A stretch of DNA of 64,000 nucleotides. It comes from RYN-230 sp036497945. Lineage in GTDB: Bacteria > Actinomycetota > Actinomycetes > Streptosporangiales > Streptosporangiaceae. Below, piece after piece: positions 43,250-52,820 of the stretch. A program made the position numbers and the translations under genes. Under the pieces are notes generated by a model that saw nothing but the letters and a program-made list of their open reading frames with translations, did no database searches and was not told the origin of the DNA. Location: positions 1 to 64,000 of the forward strand of contig DASXIN010000042.1 in assembly GCA_036497945.1 (NCBI GenBank). The letters run 5' to 3'. Every line of letters starts with the position of its first letter. The stretch's first letter is position 1.

Positions 43250-44287
43250 TCAGCCTGCGGTCGGGCTCGGCTCCGCCATGCCGGTTGGCACGAAGGCGTC
43301 GAAATAGACGTTCGCTTGCCTGACGCCGGACCGGATCACCAGCTCACGTGTGGCCGCCACCATGGGAGGGGGCCCGCAGACGTACGCGTCGTATCCCCTG
43401 AGGCTGCCCATCCGGCGTGCGATGGCCTCGGTCACCAGCCCTCGCTCTCCGTTCCAGGTCCCGTCCGCGTGTTCGACAACCGGCACGAACTCCGCGTGCG
43501 CGCAGAGATCGCACAACGCCTTCAGGCGGTCGGTGTAATAAAGCTCCTCGCAGGTTCTCGCACCAAAGAAGATCGTGGCGGGCCGCCGGTCGTTTTTCTG
43601 GGCGAGGTCGGTGAGCATAGAGAGCATGGGGGCCATCCCGGAGCCGCCCGCGACCATGAGGATCTTCCGGTATGAAAGCCGCACCTTCAGCGAGCCCACC
43701 GGACCGGAGACCCGGACCGGCTGTCCCTTCTTCGCATACTTGAGAAATTCGCCGAACTTCCCACCGGGGAATATTCTGACGATCAATTCGATCTCCGAGC
43801 TGGCACTCGGCGGGTTGGCCATCGAGAAAGCACGGACGCCAACTGTTCCCGGAACCTCGACGTTGACGAACTGGCCGGCCGTGAACCGGATCTGCGGAGG
43901 GCTGACGAGACGCAGCGTCACGCCACGTATCGTGGGTGTCAGCTCTGAGACGTGTGCTATGACGGTCTCGAAAGTTTCGACCCGGTCACCGGCGAGGAAC
44001 TCCTCCTCGGTGAGACCCATCGCCGAGATATCGATGACACAGTCGGAAAGGGGCCGGCTGGAACACGCAAGGGCCCAGCCGGCCGACCGCTCGCTCCGGG
44101 GCAAGGCAAAGCTTGACCCGCTGTCTTCGATGTCACCGTCGGTGACGAATACCTTGCAGGTTCCGCATCCGCCATGTTTGCATCCATAACGGAGGAAGTA
44201 TCCGCGGGAAAGTGCGGAGCTGAGAATGCTTTCACCTTCCGCGCACTCGAGGGTGCGGCCAAAGGGCATGAACTTCACCGTGGACAC
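43250..44287 (-). CDS. etnD: Alkene monooxygenase reductase component
   Basis: A 345-aa iron-sulfur flavoprotein. The N-terminal plant-type 2Fe-2S domain has C36, C41, C44 and C75 (YGCKHGGCGTCK, LACSSRP). The FAD domain carries RAFSMANPPS and the NAD domain carries ILMVAGGSGMAPMLSML and VCGPPPM. It passes electrons from NADH to the diiron hydroxylase. It is the last gene of the four-gene set (beta subunit, coupling protein, alpha subunit, reductase), the order of etnABCD in ethene-oxidising mycobacteria and amoABCD in Gordonia/Nocardia B-276. Confidence 0.92.
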   Translation of the reverse strand: MSTVKFMPFGRTLECAEGESILSSALSRGYFLRYGCKHGGCGTCKVFVTDGDIEDSGSSFALPRSERSAGWALACSSRPLSDCVIDISAMGLTEEEFLAGDRVETFETVIAHVSELTPTIRGVTLRLVSPPQIRFTAGQFVNVEVPGTVGVRAFSMANPPSASSEIELIVRIFPGGKFGEFLKYAKKGQPVRVSGPVGSLKVRLSYRKILMVAGGSGMAPMLSMLTDLAQKNDRRPATIFFGARTCEELYYTDRLKALCDLCAHAEFVPVVEHADGTWNGERGLVTEAIARRMGSLRGYDAYVCGPPPMVAATRELVIRSGVRQANVYFDAFVPTGMAEPSPTAG

Positions 44288-44304
44288 GGGTGCCTTCCCG
44301 ATGC

Positions 44305-45807
44305 TCAGGACTGAAGTGCGTCTCGCACCTCGTAGTTAAGCCGGCGGATATCGTCGATCGTCCACATGCGTTTCAGGCCGATGCCGGGCTGGGCGACCAG
44401 GGTCTTGCCGTCTTCCCGGACGAGCCCGAGCTTGAGAATGACGTCGGCGAGGTCCCAGCCGTGGTACAGGCTCCAGAACTGCTTGCGCTCAGCGTAAGCG
44501 GACGGCCAGTTCTTGAAAACCCACTCGCAGCCTTCGCTGCAGACCGCGATGCGAGAGCCGTGGTAATCGAATATCCGCGTTTCTGGGTTGTCCGGCCGCG
44601 GCATGATGCAGGGCAGCTGGCATACCTGGCACAGCGGTGGCAGAGCAGGCAGTTGCTGCATCATGAGCTGCCCGCTGTCGGGCTCTGCCATCTGGGCGTG
44701 CGTCTCCCAGAACTTTCCGTAGAGCTCGTACCAGCCTGGGTAGTTCTGCTCGAACCACTGGAAGTCCTTGGGACCCTGGATCGGTGTTCTCCAGAAGTTG
44801 AGTGGCCAGATGATCGCCAGCGCCATCGCTGTGGTGTGATGGAGCCACGTCACGTCCTCGGCAACCTTGGGCACCCGCTCCGGTACCTGAAGGCCGAAGT
44901 CGGTCAGCCGCTCCATATAGCTCGACACGAAATCGTCGCCGACCCACTCCTCCCACTGGTCGCGATAGCACCAGGGACGGACGGTTGCGCCGTATTCGGC
45001 TTGGTGTCCCACCAGGGCGTCCAGCTGGCGGTGGTTGACCCAGAAGTACCGTTCGAGGGCCCGGTTGCAGTCCGGGATGTTGCGCTCGTCCTGCAAGACG
45101 GCCATGAGCGTTCCGTATCCATTCGCCATGTGCCGGGCCTCGTCGGACTGGATCGAGAGGAACGTGGAGGCCAGCGCGCTCTCGCCGTTGGCGACAGCGA
45201 TTTGCGGAACAGCCACGACGAGTATGTTCGTGTACGCTGTTTCGAGGACCACGTTGAGGTGCATCACGCAGTCGATCGGGTCGCCCGTGTTGAAATGAAG
45301 GAACGCCGAAACGCCGACCAGCCCGGCCGGAAGCTCGTACAGCGCCTTTTGGCCGATGTCGTAGCCTGCGGGATCCTCCCAGTGCTTGACGTAGTAGTGC
45401 CGCAACGCCGTTTCCAGCTGGGTGTGACGGATCTCGTCCATCATCTGGGCCTGGTATCCTTGCCGGATTTCCTGGTTCTGAACGGACGCTATGATTCCGC
45501 CGGCCGCCGATACCGCCTCGAATTCTGCGATTGTGAAGTCAGGGAGGGTGAGCTTCATGACTTCCATGAGCCGGGGATCCGCCTTCTCGGTGGTGCGCAT
45601 CCTGATTGCGGCATCGAGGAAGCCGTGCGTACGGTCGTCCTTCTCCGCCTCCATCTTCATGTAGTCGCGCACGAGCATCCGGAAGGGGTCTTTGCCCTTC
45701 GGGGGGATGATGTATTTAGTGGGATGCTTAGGCTGTGAGTCGCCCACGGTGAACGGCCAGTCGTAGGACTTGGTTTTATCGTGGATCTGCTCGAGTGTGA
45801 AGGGCAT
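44305..45807 (-). CDS. etnC: Alkene monooxygenase hydroxylase alpha subunit (diiron)
   Basis: A 500-aa soluble diiron monooxygenase large subunit. The six iron ligands fall as expected from methane monooxygenase spacing: E95, E125 and H128 (DEIRH), E189, E223 and H226 (DEARH). The length and the order beside EtnB/EtnD-like proteins match alkene monooxygenases rather than the three-subunit methane or toluene enzymes. It inserts oxygen into an alkene to form an epoxide. A good ribosome site (AGGAGAAGGAC) precedes ATG 45807. Confidence 0.92.
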   Translation of the reverse strand: MPFTLEQIHDKTKSYDWPFTVGDSQPKHPTKYIIPPKGKDPFRMLVRDYMKMEAEKDDRTHGFLDAAIRMRTTEKADPRLMEVMKLTLPDFTIAEFEAVSAAGGIIASVQNQEIRQGYQAQMMDEIRHTQLETALRHYYVKHWEDPAGYDIGQKALYELPAGLVGVSAFLHFNTGDPIDCVMHLNVVLETAYTNILVVAVPQIAVANGESALASTFLSIQSDEARHMANGYGTLMAVLQDERNIPDCNRALERYFWVNHRQLDALVGHQAEYGATVRPWCYRDQWEEWVGDDFVSSYMERLTDFGLQVPERVPKVAEDVTWLHHTTAMALAIIWPLNFWRTPIQGPKDFQWFEQNYPGWYELYGKFWETHAQMAEPDSGQLMMQQLPALPPLCQVCQLPCIMPRPDNPETRIFDYHGSRIAVCSEGCEWVFKNWPSAYAERKQFWSLYHGWDLADVILKLGLVREDGKTLVAQPGIGLKRMWTIDDIRRLNYEVRDALQS

Positions 45808-45825
45808 GTCCTTCTCCTGTCCGCG

Positions 45826-46170
45826 TCAGTCCTTGAACCGGTCCGGTAGAATGTCGGCAAAGATCTGGATCTTGTCGTTGGACCGCACCATTCTTCCGTA
45901 ATAAGTAGTCATGGAGACGAGGAACATCTCGGTAGTCAGCTCACGGCCCAGTAGCTCGCTGATTGCGGGCATATCGAACTCGAGGGCATCGTCACGCTCG
46001 ATCTTGTAGTAGCAGTCGCGGAACTTGATCTGGGTATTGGGGTAGGCTTCCCGGATCCATTCCAGGGCGGCTTCGGTCTCCTCGCCTACTATGAGGGATA
46101 TGCCAACGGTCCGGCGAGGTCCACCCGCCGACCGCTTCCACGTGGGACGCGTTGCTTTCGCAGTCGTCAT
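45826..46170 (-). CDS. etnB: Alkene monooxygenase coupling (effector) protein
   Basis: A 114-aa MmoB/DmpM-family protein: VGISLIVGEETEAALEWIRE, IKFRDCYYKIERDDALEFDM, LLGRELTTEMFLVSMTTYYG and a C-terminal DKIQIFADI. These cofactor-free proteins bind the hydroxylase and tune electron transfer and substrate access. It has a strong AGGAGG ribosome site and lies 18-20 bp from its neighbours inside the monooxygenase operon. Confidence 0.9.
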   Translation of the reverse strand: MTTAKATRPTWKRSAGGPRRTVGISLIVGEETEAALEWIREAYPNTQIKFRDCYYKIERDDALEFDMPAISELLGRELTTEMFLVSMTTYYGRMVRSNDKIQIFADILPDRFKD

Positions 46171-46190
46171 CTCCGGGTGCCTCCTGTTGC

Positions 46191-47231
46191 TTAGCCGAGA
46201 CCGAGACTGGTCACGATCTCCGAGTGATCCGCGGTGACCTGATGGAGCACGTCTGGGCCGTTCCCGCGCAGGCTGAGTTCCTTGATTTCGAAGAGACCGG
46301 CTGCTGCGTTTGCCGCGCGGTTGCTCTCGGCCGTCCAGCGCTCCAGCCAGCCCGAGATGACCTGGCGGTTGCCGTCTCCGAACTGCGGATCGCTGCTAAG
46401 GAATTGCACCAGGTTCCTCGTGGTTTCGAGGTGCCGGGCGGTGTCGCGGCGCGCAGCCGCCAGGATCACCGGGGTGAGCGGATCGCCATTGTGCGGGGCG
46501 TTGCGCGCTACAAACTCATCCTTGACGAGCCGGCCGGCCAGTGGCTCGAAAGCTAGATTGATGGCGACCAGGATCTCGGCCCAGTCATAAAGCGAGAAGA
46601 TCCGCTCGATATTCTCTCTTACCGGGACGAGAATCGGGTCTTCCATCCAGGCATCGCGGGCACTGGCATCACTATATGCAGGGTCGCGGTCGCTGATATC
46701 GAGTATGAGGCGAACGATATCCTGCTGATGCCGGAATTTGTCGGTTGCCTCGAAAGCGGTGGCAAACATGACGGTATCGGCCAGCGCCTCACGAACGGCA
46801 TAGCACAAGGCCAGGAAGAGCCCATACTCAGCGAAGGGCCAGGCGGCGTAGTATTTGCCGAGGATCTCATTCAGCCAGGTTTCGTTGATCTCCCCGATTC
46901 CGGTGTCCAGCACGACCGGGGTGAGGTGCTCGAGTGCCTGCTCCTCGAAGTTCGTGTTCTGCACGTAGGGTCGCTGCCAGACCTGGAAGGGGTCGCGCCA
47001 GTCGCGCCAGTGCGAAGAGCGAACCCTGGTGCTGTCCTCGGTGAACGGAGCCCGCCCATCGTCGAAGCGCACCGGCCATCCGACATGCAGCCACTCGGCG
47101 GGGCTTGACTGCTGGCCGACCGTCAGGTTCTCGTAGTCGGTCGCATGCCGGCCAGCAGGCGTGAACCACGTAAACTCGCGGTGGCCGATCGCCTGCGGCC
47201 TGGATCCGGCCTTTGTCGTTGTCTCTGCCAT
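46191..47231 (-). CDS. etnA: Alkene monooxygenase hydroxylase beta subunit
   Basis: A 346-aa hydroxylase small subunit of the soluble diiron monooxygenase family. Typical features are the N-terminal REFTWFTPAGRHATDYENLT, WRDPFQVWQRPYVQ, and long helices with YDWAEILVAINLAFEPLAGRLV and RHLETTRNLVQF. Beta subunits keep the fold but lack iron ligands. It is the first gene of the operon; ATG 47231 follows GAGGAG, and the 70-bp control block lies 85 bp further upstream. Confidence 0.9.
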   Translation of the reverse strand: MAETTTKAGSRPQAIGHREFTWFTPAGRHATDYENLTVGQQSSPAEWLHVGWPVRFDDGRAPFTEDSTRVRSSHWRDWRDPFQVWQRPYVQNTNFEEQALEHLTPVVLDTGIGEINETWLNEILGKYYAAWPFAEYGLFLALCYAVREALADTVMFATAFEATDKFRHQQDIVRLILDISDRDPAYSDASARDAWMEDPILVPVRENIERIFSLYDWAEILVAINLAFEPLAGRLVKDEFVARNAPHNGDPLTPVILAAARRDTARHLETTRNLVQFLSSDPQFGDGNRQVISGWLERWTAESNRAANAAAGLFEIKELSLRGNGPDVLHQVTADHSEIVTSLGLG

Positions 47232-47315
47232 CGCCCCGCTCCTCGTTGCTCTGCCGCCAGGGCGGCTGTCTCCGGACCCGGTTCATCCGCGAGTGCGCTG
47301 AGCGTAGCCACGCGA

Positions 47316-47385
47316 CCTGCGGGTTTCTTCCCTCCGTGGGGACCGATCTTGACCGCCAGATGCTCATGACAGGGCAGAGTTCAGC
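47316..47385 (-). promoter_or_regulatory. Conserved 70-bp control block A (upstream of monooxygenase operon)
   Basis: The partner of 43132-43201 (61/70 identical, ungapped). Here it reaches exactly to the stop codon of the upstream ligase gene (47381-47383), so its distal end overlaps coding sequence. Conservation begins abruptly at both ends, which argues for a functional block or recent duplication rather than general similarity of leaders. Confidence 0.75.
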
Positions 47386-49498
47386 TGGTCCGGATCCGCC
47401 AGTCCACGGCCACGCATCCCGTCTCGTCCGCTAGCACCGGGTTCAGGTCGAGTTCCGCGATCGCCTCGTGAACCGCGATCAGCTCGCTGACCCGCACGAT
47501 CACATCCGCCACCGCCGCCAGGTCCACTGCGGGCTGGCCGCGCAGCCCGTCGAAGACCGCGGCCCCGCGCAGCGACCGCAGCATGGCCAGCGCCTGTGCT
47601 TCGTCCACCGGGGCGACCGCCAGCTGGACGTCACGCAGCGTTTCGACCAATACCCCGCCCATCCCGGCCAGCACCATAGGTCCGAACTCGGGATCGCGGA
47701 CCCCACCCGCCACCAGCTCAATCCCTTCGTGCTGGTGCTGCACCAGCACGGCGGCCCCGTGCGCCAGCCCGAACATTTCCCGCGCCGCCGCGACCACATC
47801 CGCCGCCGACGTGAGGTTCAGCACCACGCCCCCGGCGTCGCTCTTGTGCGTCAGCTCCGGATGATCGACCTTGACTACCGCCGGGTATCCAAGCCGCTCA
47901 GCCGCCACCGCCGCCGTATCGGCGCTGCAGCACCGCACCGTCCGGATGACCGGTATCCCGGCATCAGCCAGCAACGACCGCGCGACTTCCGAGTCCAGCA
48001 GCCCGTCCCCGGTCCTGGTTGCTCCGCGCAGCACGGCCGCGAGCCGGGGGGTCCGGGTGGCCGCCGCAATGCGTTCAGCCGCGCGGGGGTCCCCGGACGC
48101 CCCGGCAGCCACCCCGGACGTCATTCGCTGACCGCAGCGCACTGCCACGCCAACGGCCTCAGCGGTGCGCCCAGGCCAGGCGAAAACCGGGATGCCGGCC
48201 TCACGCAGCACGTCCGCGTGTTCCTCGGCCGACCGCGGCGCCACCCAGCACACGTAGACCGGCACCGGTACCGAATCGGCCCGCAGCCGCAGTGCTGCGT
48301 CCCGCACCGCCGCCGCTACCTCGGCCGATGCCGACCGCTGCAGCAGCACCGGCACCACCACGTCAACCTCACCCGACCTGGCCAGCATCTCGATAGCCCC
48401 CGGGTACACCGTGGTGAACAGGTGCCAGGCCGGGGTCATGTCCACCGGGTTCCGTGCGCTGGCGTAGCTGGGCATGATGGCCCGCAGCCGGTCCTGCAGC
48501 GGCTGGCTGAGCTCTGGGAGCAGCAGGCCCTGATCGGCCAGCAGATCGGTCAGCTCCACCCCGGTGCCACCGGAGTTGGTGACCACCGCGACCCGGGGAC
48601 CGCGCGGCACCGGCTGGCCGGACAGCGCCCGGGCCGCGTCCAGGGCCTGCAAGCCGGTGCGCACCCGGATCACGCCCGCCTGGCGCAGTGCCGCGTCGCG
48701 GGCTGCGTCGTCGGTGGCCAGCGCGGCGGTGTGCGATAGCGCGGCCCGCTGCCCGGCGCTGGTCCGGCCGCCCACCACCGCGATAACCGGCTTGCGCGGG
48801 GTGGTCAGGCAGGCCTCGGTGAAGAACTCGCGGGCCTGGGTGATCGACTCGAGCAGCAGGCAGATGACCGTCGTGTCGGGGTCGTCGCGCAGGTAGCCGA
48901 GGAGTTCCGCGTCGCTGATGTCCGCCTTGTTGCCGGCCGCGAGCACTTTGCCCACCTGGAGGCCCTCGTCCTGGCCGAGCGCGTGCACAGCCATCCCGTA
49001 CGACCCGGACTGGGTGACCACGGCGACGCCACCTCCGCCGCGGGGCAGGCCTGCTGCGATCGAAGCATTCAATGGCAGCCGGGAGTTCTGCACCCCGAAG
49101 CAGTTGGGCCCGACCAGCCGCACGCCCCCTGAGCGGGCCGCGGCCACCGCCTCGGCCTGCAGTTTCGCGCCCTTATCCCCGGTTTCGGCGAAGCCCGCGC
49201 TGAGCACGACCGCGGCGGCCACCCCTTTGTCCGCAGCGGCCTGGACGATGCCGGGGACGGTGGCGGCGGGCGTGGCCACCACGGCCAGGTCTACCGGGCC
49301 AGGGACCTCAGCCAGGCTGGGGTAGGCGGTCTGGCCGCCCACTCGGCTGGACTGGCTGACCGGCACCACGTCGCCGGGGAACGTGGCCAGGTTGTCCCAC
49401 AGCAGCCGCCCCACCGAGCCGGGCCGGTCGGACGCCCCGACCAGGGCAACCCGGCGCGGCTCGAACACGGCGGCGAGGCCGCGATGACCGGTCAGCAT
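47381..49498 (-). CDS. ADP-forming acyl-CoA synthetase (single chain)
   Basis: A 705-aa fusion of the alpha and beta parts of NDP-forming acyl-CoA ligase. It has a CoA-binding domain (FEPRRVALVGASDRPGSVG), ligase domains with the phospho-histidine loop (ALSHTAALATDD) and a C-terminal ATP-grasp domain (LGYPAVVKVDHPELTHKSDAGGVVLNL). Such enzymes interconvert acyl-CoA and acid with ATP/ADP. It follows two CoA-transferase subunits by 22 bp on the same strand, so the set probably activates the carboxylic acid derived from the alkene. The true acid is unknown. Confidence 0.88.
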   Translation of the reverse strand: MLTGHRGLAAVFEPRRVALVGASDRPGSVGRLLWDNLATFPGDVVPVSQSSRVGGQTAYPSLAEVPGPVDLAVVATPAATVPGIVQAAADKGVAAAVVLSAGFAETGDKGAKLQAEAVAAARSGGVRLVGPNCFGVQNSRLPLNASIAAGLPRGGGGVAVVTQSGSYGMAVHALGQDEGLQVGKVLAAGNKADISDAELLGYLRDDPDTTVICLLLESITQAREFFTEACLTTPRKPVIAVVGGRTSAGQRAALSHTAALATDDAARDAALRQAGVIRVRTGLQALDAARALSGQPVPRGPRVAVVTNSGGTGVELTDLLADQGLLLPELSQPLQDRLRAIMPSYASARNPVDMTPAWHLFTTVYPGAIEMLARSGEVDVVVPVLLQRSASAEVAAAVRDAALRLRADSVPVPVYVCWVAPRSAEEHADVLREAGIPVFAWPGRTAEAVGVAVRCGQRMTSGVAAGASGDPRAAERIAAATRTPRLAAVLRGATRTGDGLLDSEVARSLLADAGIPVIRTVRCCSADTAAVAAERLGYPAVVKVDHPELTHKSDAGGVVLNLTSAADVVAAAREMFGLAHGAAVLVQHQHEGIELVAGGVRDPEFGPMVLAGMGGVLVETLRDVQLAVAPVDEAQALAMLRSLRGAAVFDGLRGQPAVDLAAVADVIVRVSELIAVHEAIAELDLNPVLADETGCVAVDWRIRTS

Positions 49499-49520
49499 GC
49501 GCGGCTCACCGTGGGCAGGC

Positions 49521-50378
49521 TCAGCATGCGCAGCCTGGGCCCTGCTGAGCCGTGAACGCCCGGGCCAGTTCCGCGGCGGCGAACTCGGACTTGCGTACCC
49601 CCAGCGGATCTACCGAGCGGACCGCGGCCAGTTCGGCGGCGGACGGCGGTGCGACCGGCCGCAGGTCGCCGGCCACGTGCAGGCCGAAGCCGGTGACCGC
49701 GCGGACTTCGGCCACGCTTACGTCCGGGAAGATCTGCACCAGCCGGGCCTGACCGTCCGGGTAGTCGAACACACCAAGCTCGGTGACCAGCCATTGCGGG
49801 CCGCCGCCGGTGAAGCCGAGCTCGGCCCGGGTGCCGAGCCGGGTGCGGTGGCCCATGTCGGTGATGAAGTCACACTCGGCTACCAAGGTCCGCCCGGACC
49901 GGTGCCGGGTGGTCCACACGGTCAGCTGGCCGATGGTGGCGGACAGGTTGCAGCCGCCGCCCCCGCCGCCGAGCTTCACCTTCGGGTGCCCGGGCGGCCC
50001 GATCGCGGTGACGTTGGTGTTGCCGTACCCGTCGATCTGCCCGCCGGACAGGAACATCCGGTCCACGTCGCCCCGGATGGCGGCGTCGAAGAATTCCTCG
50101 AACCGCATGCTGTACGCCGCGCCCCGCTTGAGGCTGGCGTCGTTGCTGGTCGGCGGGATGAACGGAGGATCGGGGTTGATCGTGTACATCGCCCCTTCGA
50201 CCAGCGTCATGTCCGGTGCGTGGGTGTGCCGGGCGACGTGCATAGCCACCTGGGCGCATGGGCTGCCGAACCCGTGGAACACGGTCTCGGCTGGGCGGAT
50301 GGTGCGGGCCAGCGCCACCACGAACCACTCGTCGATTGTGATCTGCTTCTTTGCGCCTCCGGAGCCGGGCTCGGTCAT
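49521..50378 (-). CDS. CoA-transferase family I, beta-type subunit
   Basis: A 285-aa protein of the glutaconate/3-oxoadipate CoA-transferase subunit B type: FHGFGSPCAQVAMHVARHTH, LVEGAMYTINPDPP, SGGQIDGYGNTNVTAIG and KLGGGGGGCNLSA. The glutamate in LVEGAMY is a candidate for the catalytic residue. ATG 50378 overlaps the alpha subunit stop as ATGA, as expected for a stoichiometric heteromer. Similar CoA-transferase pairs accompany etnE in ethene-degrading actinobacteria. Confidence 0.88.
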   Translation of the reverse strand: MTEPGSGGAKKQITIDEWFVVALARTIRPAETVFHGFGSPCAQVAMHVARHTHAPDMTLVEGAMYTINPDPPFIPPTSNDASLKRGAAYSMRFEEFFDAAIRGDVDRMFLSGGQIDGYGNTNVTAIGPPGHPKVKLGGGGGGCNLSATIGQLTVWTTRHRSGRTLVAECDFITDMGHRTRLGTRAELGFTGGGPQWLVTELGVFDYPDGQARLVQIFPDVSVAEVRAVTGFGLHVAGDLRPVAPPSAAELAAVRSVDPLGVRKSEFAAAELARAFTAQQGPGCAC

Positions 50379-51289
50379 GCGAACAGCTCCTGCCAGGCGG
50401 CGGTGGACGTGGACCAGGTGGCCAGGGCGGCTAGCCGGCCAGCGCCGATCGCCGCCCGGTAGTCCGCCTCGCTCCCGCTCAGGTACACGGCCAGGTACTT
50501 CTCCAGGTCGTCCGGCCCGGGCTGGGCCGCAGACACGTATTCACGGAGGTGGGCGCGGTCGTAGCCGTACCGCGGGTAGCAGGAAGACGGGTGCGCCCCG
50601 TACGGCACCTCGGTCACCGCGGCCACCAGGTGCGCCGGGATGGTCACCCCGGCTGCGGTCACCTCGTCGGTGGACACCAGCTCATCCACGGTGGCCACGA
50701 CCGCCCGGGACGCAGACGCGAACCGTTCGTCGAGCACGTACGGCTGCTCCAGGTGCAGGTTGCCGTACCGGTCCCCGGCTGGCGCGTGCAGCAGCGCCAC
50801 GTCCGGCCGCAGCGCCGGCACGGCGACCAGAGTCTCCCCGGTGAACGGGCAGGTGATCTCGGCATACTCGGGGTGCAGCGCCGCAATGTCCGAGCCGCGT
50901 ACCCCGCGGACGGGCAGGAACGGCAGCCCCATCTCGGCCGCCCGGAGCTGGGCCAGGATGGTGGCGCAGCAGCTCTCCGCCACCTCGATCGTGCCCGCTT
51001 CAGCCGCGCGCCGGTAGGCCGGGGCGAGCCCCAGATCCTGCTCGAATCCCACATAGCTTTCCTCGCACCGGCGCACCGCGCCGGCCGCCACCAGCAGGTC
51101 CACGTCGATGCTGTGCGCCGACCCGACCAGGTGCAGCCCACGGCGGCCCTGCCGGACGAGCTCGCGGACCAGGGCCATCGGCAGCCGGGCAGACAGGCCG
51201 CCGCCCAGTGCGACCGTGGCGCCGTCGGCGACCAGGGACACTGCCTCGGTCAGGCTGACCCGCTTATCGCGGGGCGGCTGCAGGCTCAT
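50375..51289 (-). CDS. CoA-transferase family I, alpha-type subunit
   Basis: A 304-aa protein from ATG 51289, with GGAGGG upstream. Subunit A features: SLVADGATVALGGGLSARLP, ALVRELVRQGRRGLHLVGSA, FEQDLGLAPAYRRA, LPFLPVRGVRGSD and PDVALLHAPAGDRYGN. The 5' end overlaps the flavoprotein gene by 26 bp, so translation is probably coupled. Together with the beta subunit it would move CoA onto a carboxylic acid in the alkene pathway. The donor and acceptor cannot be read from sequence. Confidence 0.88.
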   Translation of the reverse strand: MSLQPPRDKRVSLTEAVSLVADGATVALGGGLSARLPMALVRELVRQGRRGLHLVGSAHSIDVDLLVAAGAVRRCEESYVGFEQDLGLAPAYRRAAEAGTIEVAESCCATILAQLRAAEMGLPFLPVRGVRGSDIAALHPEYAEITCPFTGETLVAVPALRPDVALLHAPAGDRYGNLHLEQPYVLDERFASASRAVVATVDELVSTDEVTAAGVTIPAHLVAAVTEVPYGAHPSSCYPRYGYDRAHLREYVSAAQPGPDDLEKYLAVYLSGSEADYRAAIGAGRLAALATWSTSTAAWQELFA

Positions 51290-52670
51290 CGTGACCCTCC
51301 GATTCTGCTTGGGGACGGCTGGCCAGGTGGCCGCTGGCCTTGATCGCCGCAGCCAGCACCGGGTCGTACACCGGCGCGAACGGCGGGGCGTAGCTGAGAT
51401 CGAGCCCGGCGATATCGGCCACACCCATCCCGGCGTGCAAGGCGGTGGCCAGCACGTCGATCCGTTTGGCCGCGCCCTCCCGGCCGGCCAGCTGGCCGCC
51501 GAGCAGCCGGCCGTCCGGTGCGTGCACCAACCGGACATGCAGCGGCTGCCCGCCCGGGTAGTACTTGGCCCGGGACCGGGACACCACATCAACCGCGGCG
51601 GCGGCCAGCCCGGCGGCCTGCGCCTCGACCAGGGTCAGCCCGGTGCGGGCCACTTCGAGGCCGAACACCTTCACCACCGCGGTGCCCACGATCCCGCCGA
51701 ACGAAGCGGAACCGCCCCCCGCGACGGTGCCGGCCACCCGGCCAGTCTTGTTAGCGGCCGGTCCCAGCGGCACCCAGGCCGGCCCGTCCAGGACCAGGTG
51801 GTGCAGCGCGGCACAGTCACCGGCCGCGAACACGTCCGGCAGCGAGGTGCGCATGCTCGCGTCCACCCGCACCGACTGGTCGGGCAGGTGCTCGGCGCCG
51901 GCCCGGATCAGCAGGTCGGTGGCTGGGCGCACGCCGGCGCCGACGACCACCAGGTCGGTGCGGATCTCCGTGTCGCCGACCACCGCGGTCAACTCGCTCC
52001 CGCCGCCGCGCACCTCGTCCAGCCGGGCGCCCAGCCGCACCGTCGTGTGCCGTTCCAGCTCGGCCTGGACGACCCGGGCGATCGGCTCGTCCACGGTGCC
52101 CAGCACCCGGGGCAGCGCCTCGATGACCTCCACCTCGGCACCCGCCTCGGCCAGGGCCTCGGCCGCCTCCAGGCCGATGTACCCGGCGCCGATCACGATG
52201 GCGTGCCGGATGGCACCCGAGTCCAGCAGCCGCCGCAGCCCGATCGCCTCGTCCAGCGACCGGATGGTGAATACCCGCGGCCCCTCCAGGCCCGGCACCG
52301 GCGGCCGGACCGGCACGGCGCCGGTGGCGGCGATCAGCATGTCGTAGCTGAGCAGGCCGCCACCGTCCGCCCCAGACGGCGGCATCTGGTGCACCCGCAC
52401 CTGGTGCGCGGCCGGGTTGATCGCGCTGACCCAGCTGTGCAGCCGCAGGTCGATGCCGCGCTTGTCGCGGAACTCACTGGGCGGGTAGGCCAGCAGGTCC
52501 TCCGCCTCCGGCACCACGCCGCCGAGGTAGTAGGGGATACCGCACATGCCGTAGGCGGCGAAACCGCCCGCTTCGCACACCACCACATCCAGGCTGGGCG
52601 CGGCCCGCCGGGCGGCCGACGCAGCCGACATGCCCGCGGCGCCGCCGCCGATCACTACCAGCCGTGCCAC
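51264..52670 (-). CDS. CoA-disulfide-reductase-like FAD/NAD(P) oxidoreductase
   Basis: A 468-aa flavoprotein from GTG 52670 (ATG 52712 is an in-frame alternative with a poorer context). It has FAD motif VVIGGGAAGMSAA, the single redox cysteine at position 43 in YGMCGIPYYLGG, exactly where CoA disulfide reductase has Cys43, then IVIGAGYIGLEAAEALA for NAD(P)H and SLPDVFAAGDCA. Similar reductases lie beside etnE in ethene degraders. In this setting it may keep CoM or CoA thiols reduced, or serve the reductive step of CoM synthesis; both are inference. Confidence 0.88.
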   Translation of the reverse strand: MARLVVIGGGAAGMSAASAARRAAPSLDVVVCEAGGFAAYGMCGIPYYLGGVVPEAEDLLAYPPSEFRDKRGIDLRLHSWVSAINPAAHQVRVHQMPPSGADGGGLLSYDMLIAATGAVPVRPPVPGLEGPRVFTIRSLDEAIGLRRLLDSGAIRHAIVIGAGYIGLEAAEALAEAGAEVEVIEALPRVLGTVDEPIARVVQAELERHTTVRLGARLDEVRGGGSELTAVVGDTEIRTDLVVVGAGVRPATDLLIRAGAEHLPDQSVRVDASMRTSLPDVFAAGDCAALHHLVLDGPAWVPLGPAANKTGRVAGTVAGGGSASFGGIVGTAVVKVFGLEVARTGLTLVEAQAAGLAAAAVDVVSRSRAKYYPGGQPLHVRLVHAPDGRLLGGQLAGREGAAKRIDVLATALHAGMGVADIAGLDLSYAPPFAPVYDPVLAAAIKASGHLASRPQAESEGHDEPAAAPR

Positions 52671-52820
52671 CCACGCTCCCGTCGCCGGTGCCTGCCCGTC
52701 ACGAACGAGCATGCGGCCAGCTTCCGCGCGGCGGTCAGGTCTTGCCGGGACAAAGAAGGAGCCCAGGCTCGACCCGCCAGATCAGTGGAATCACCCGCCG
52801 GAACGGTCACGCTAAACGGC

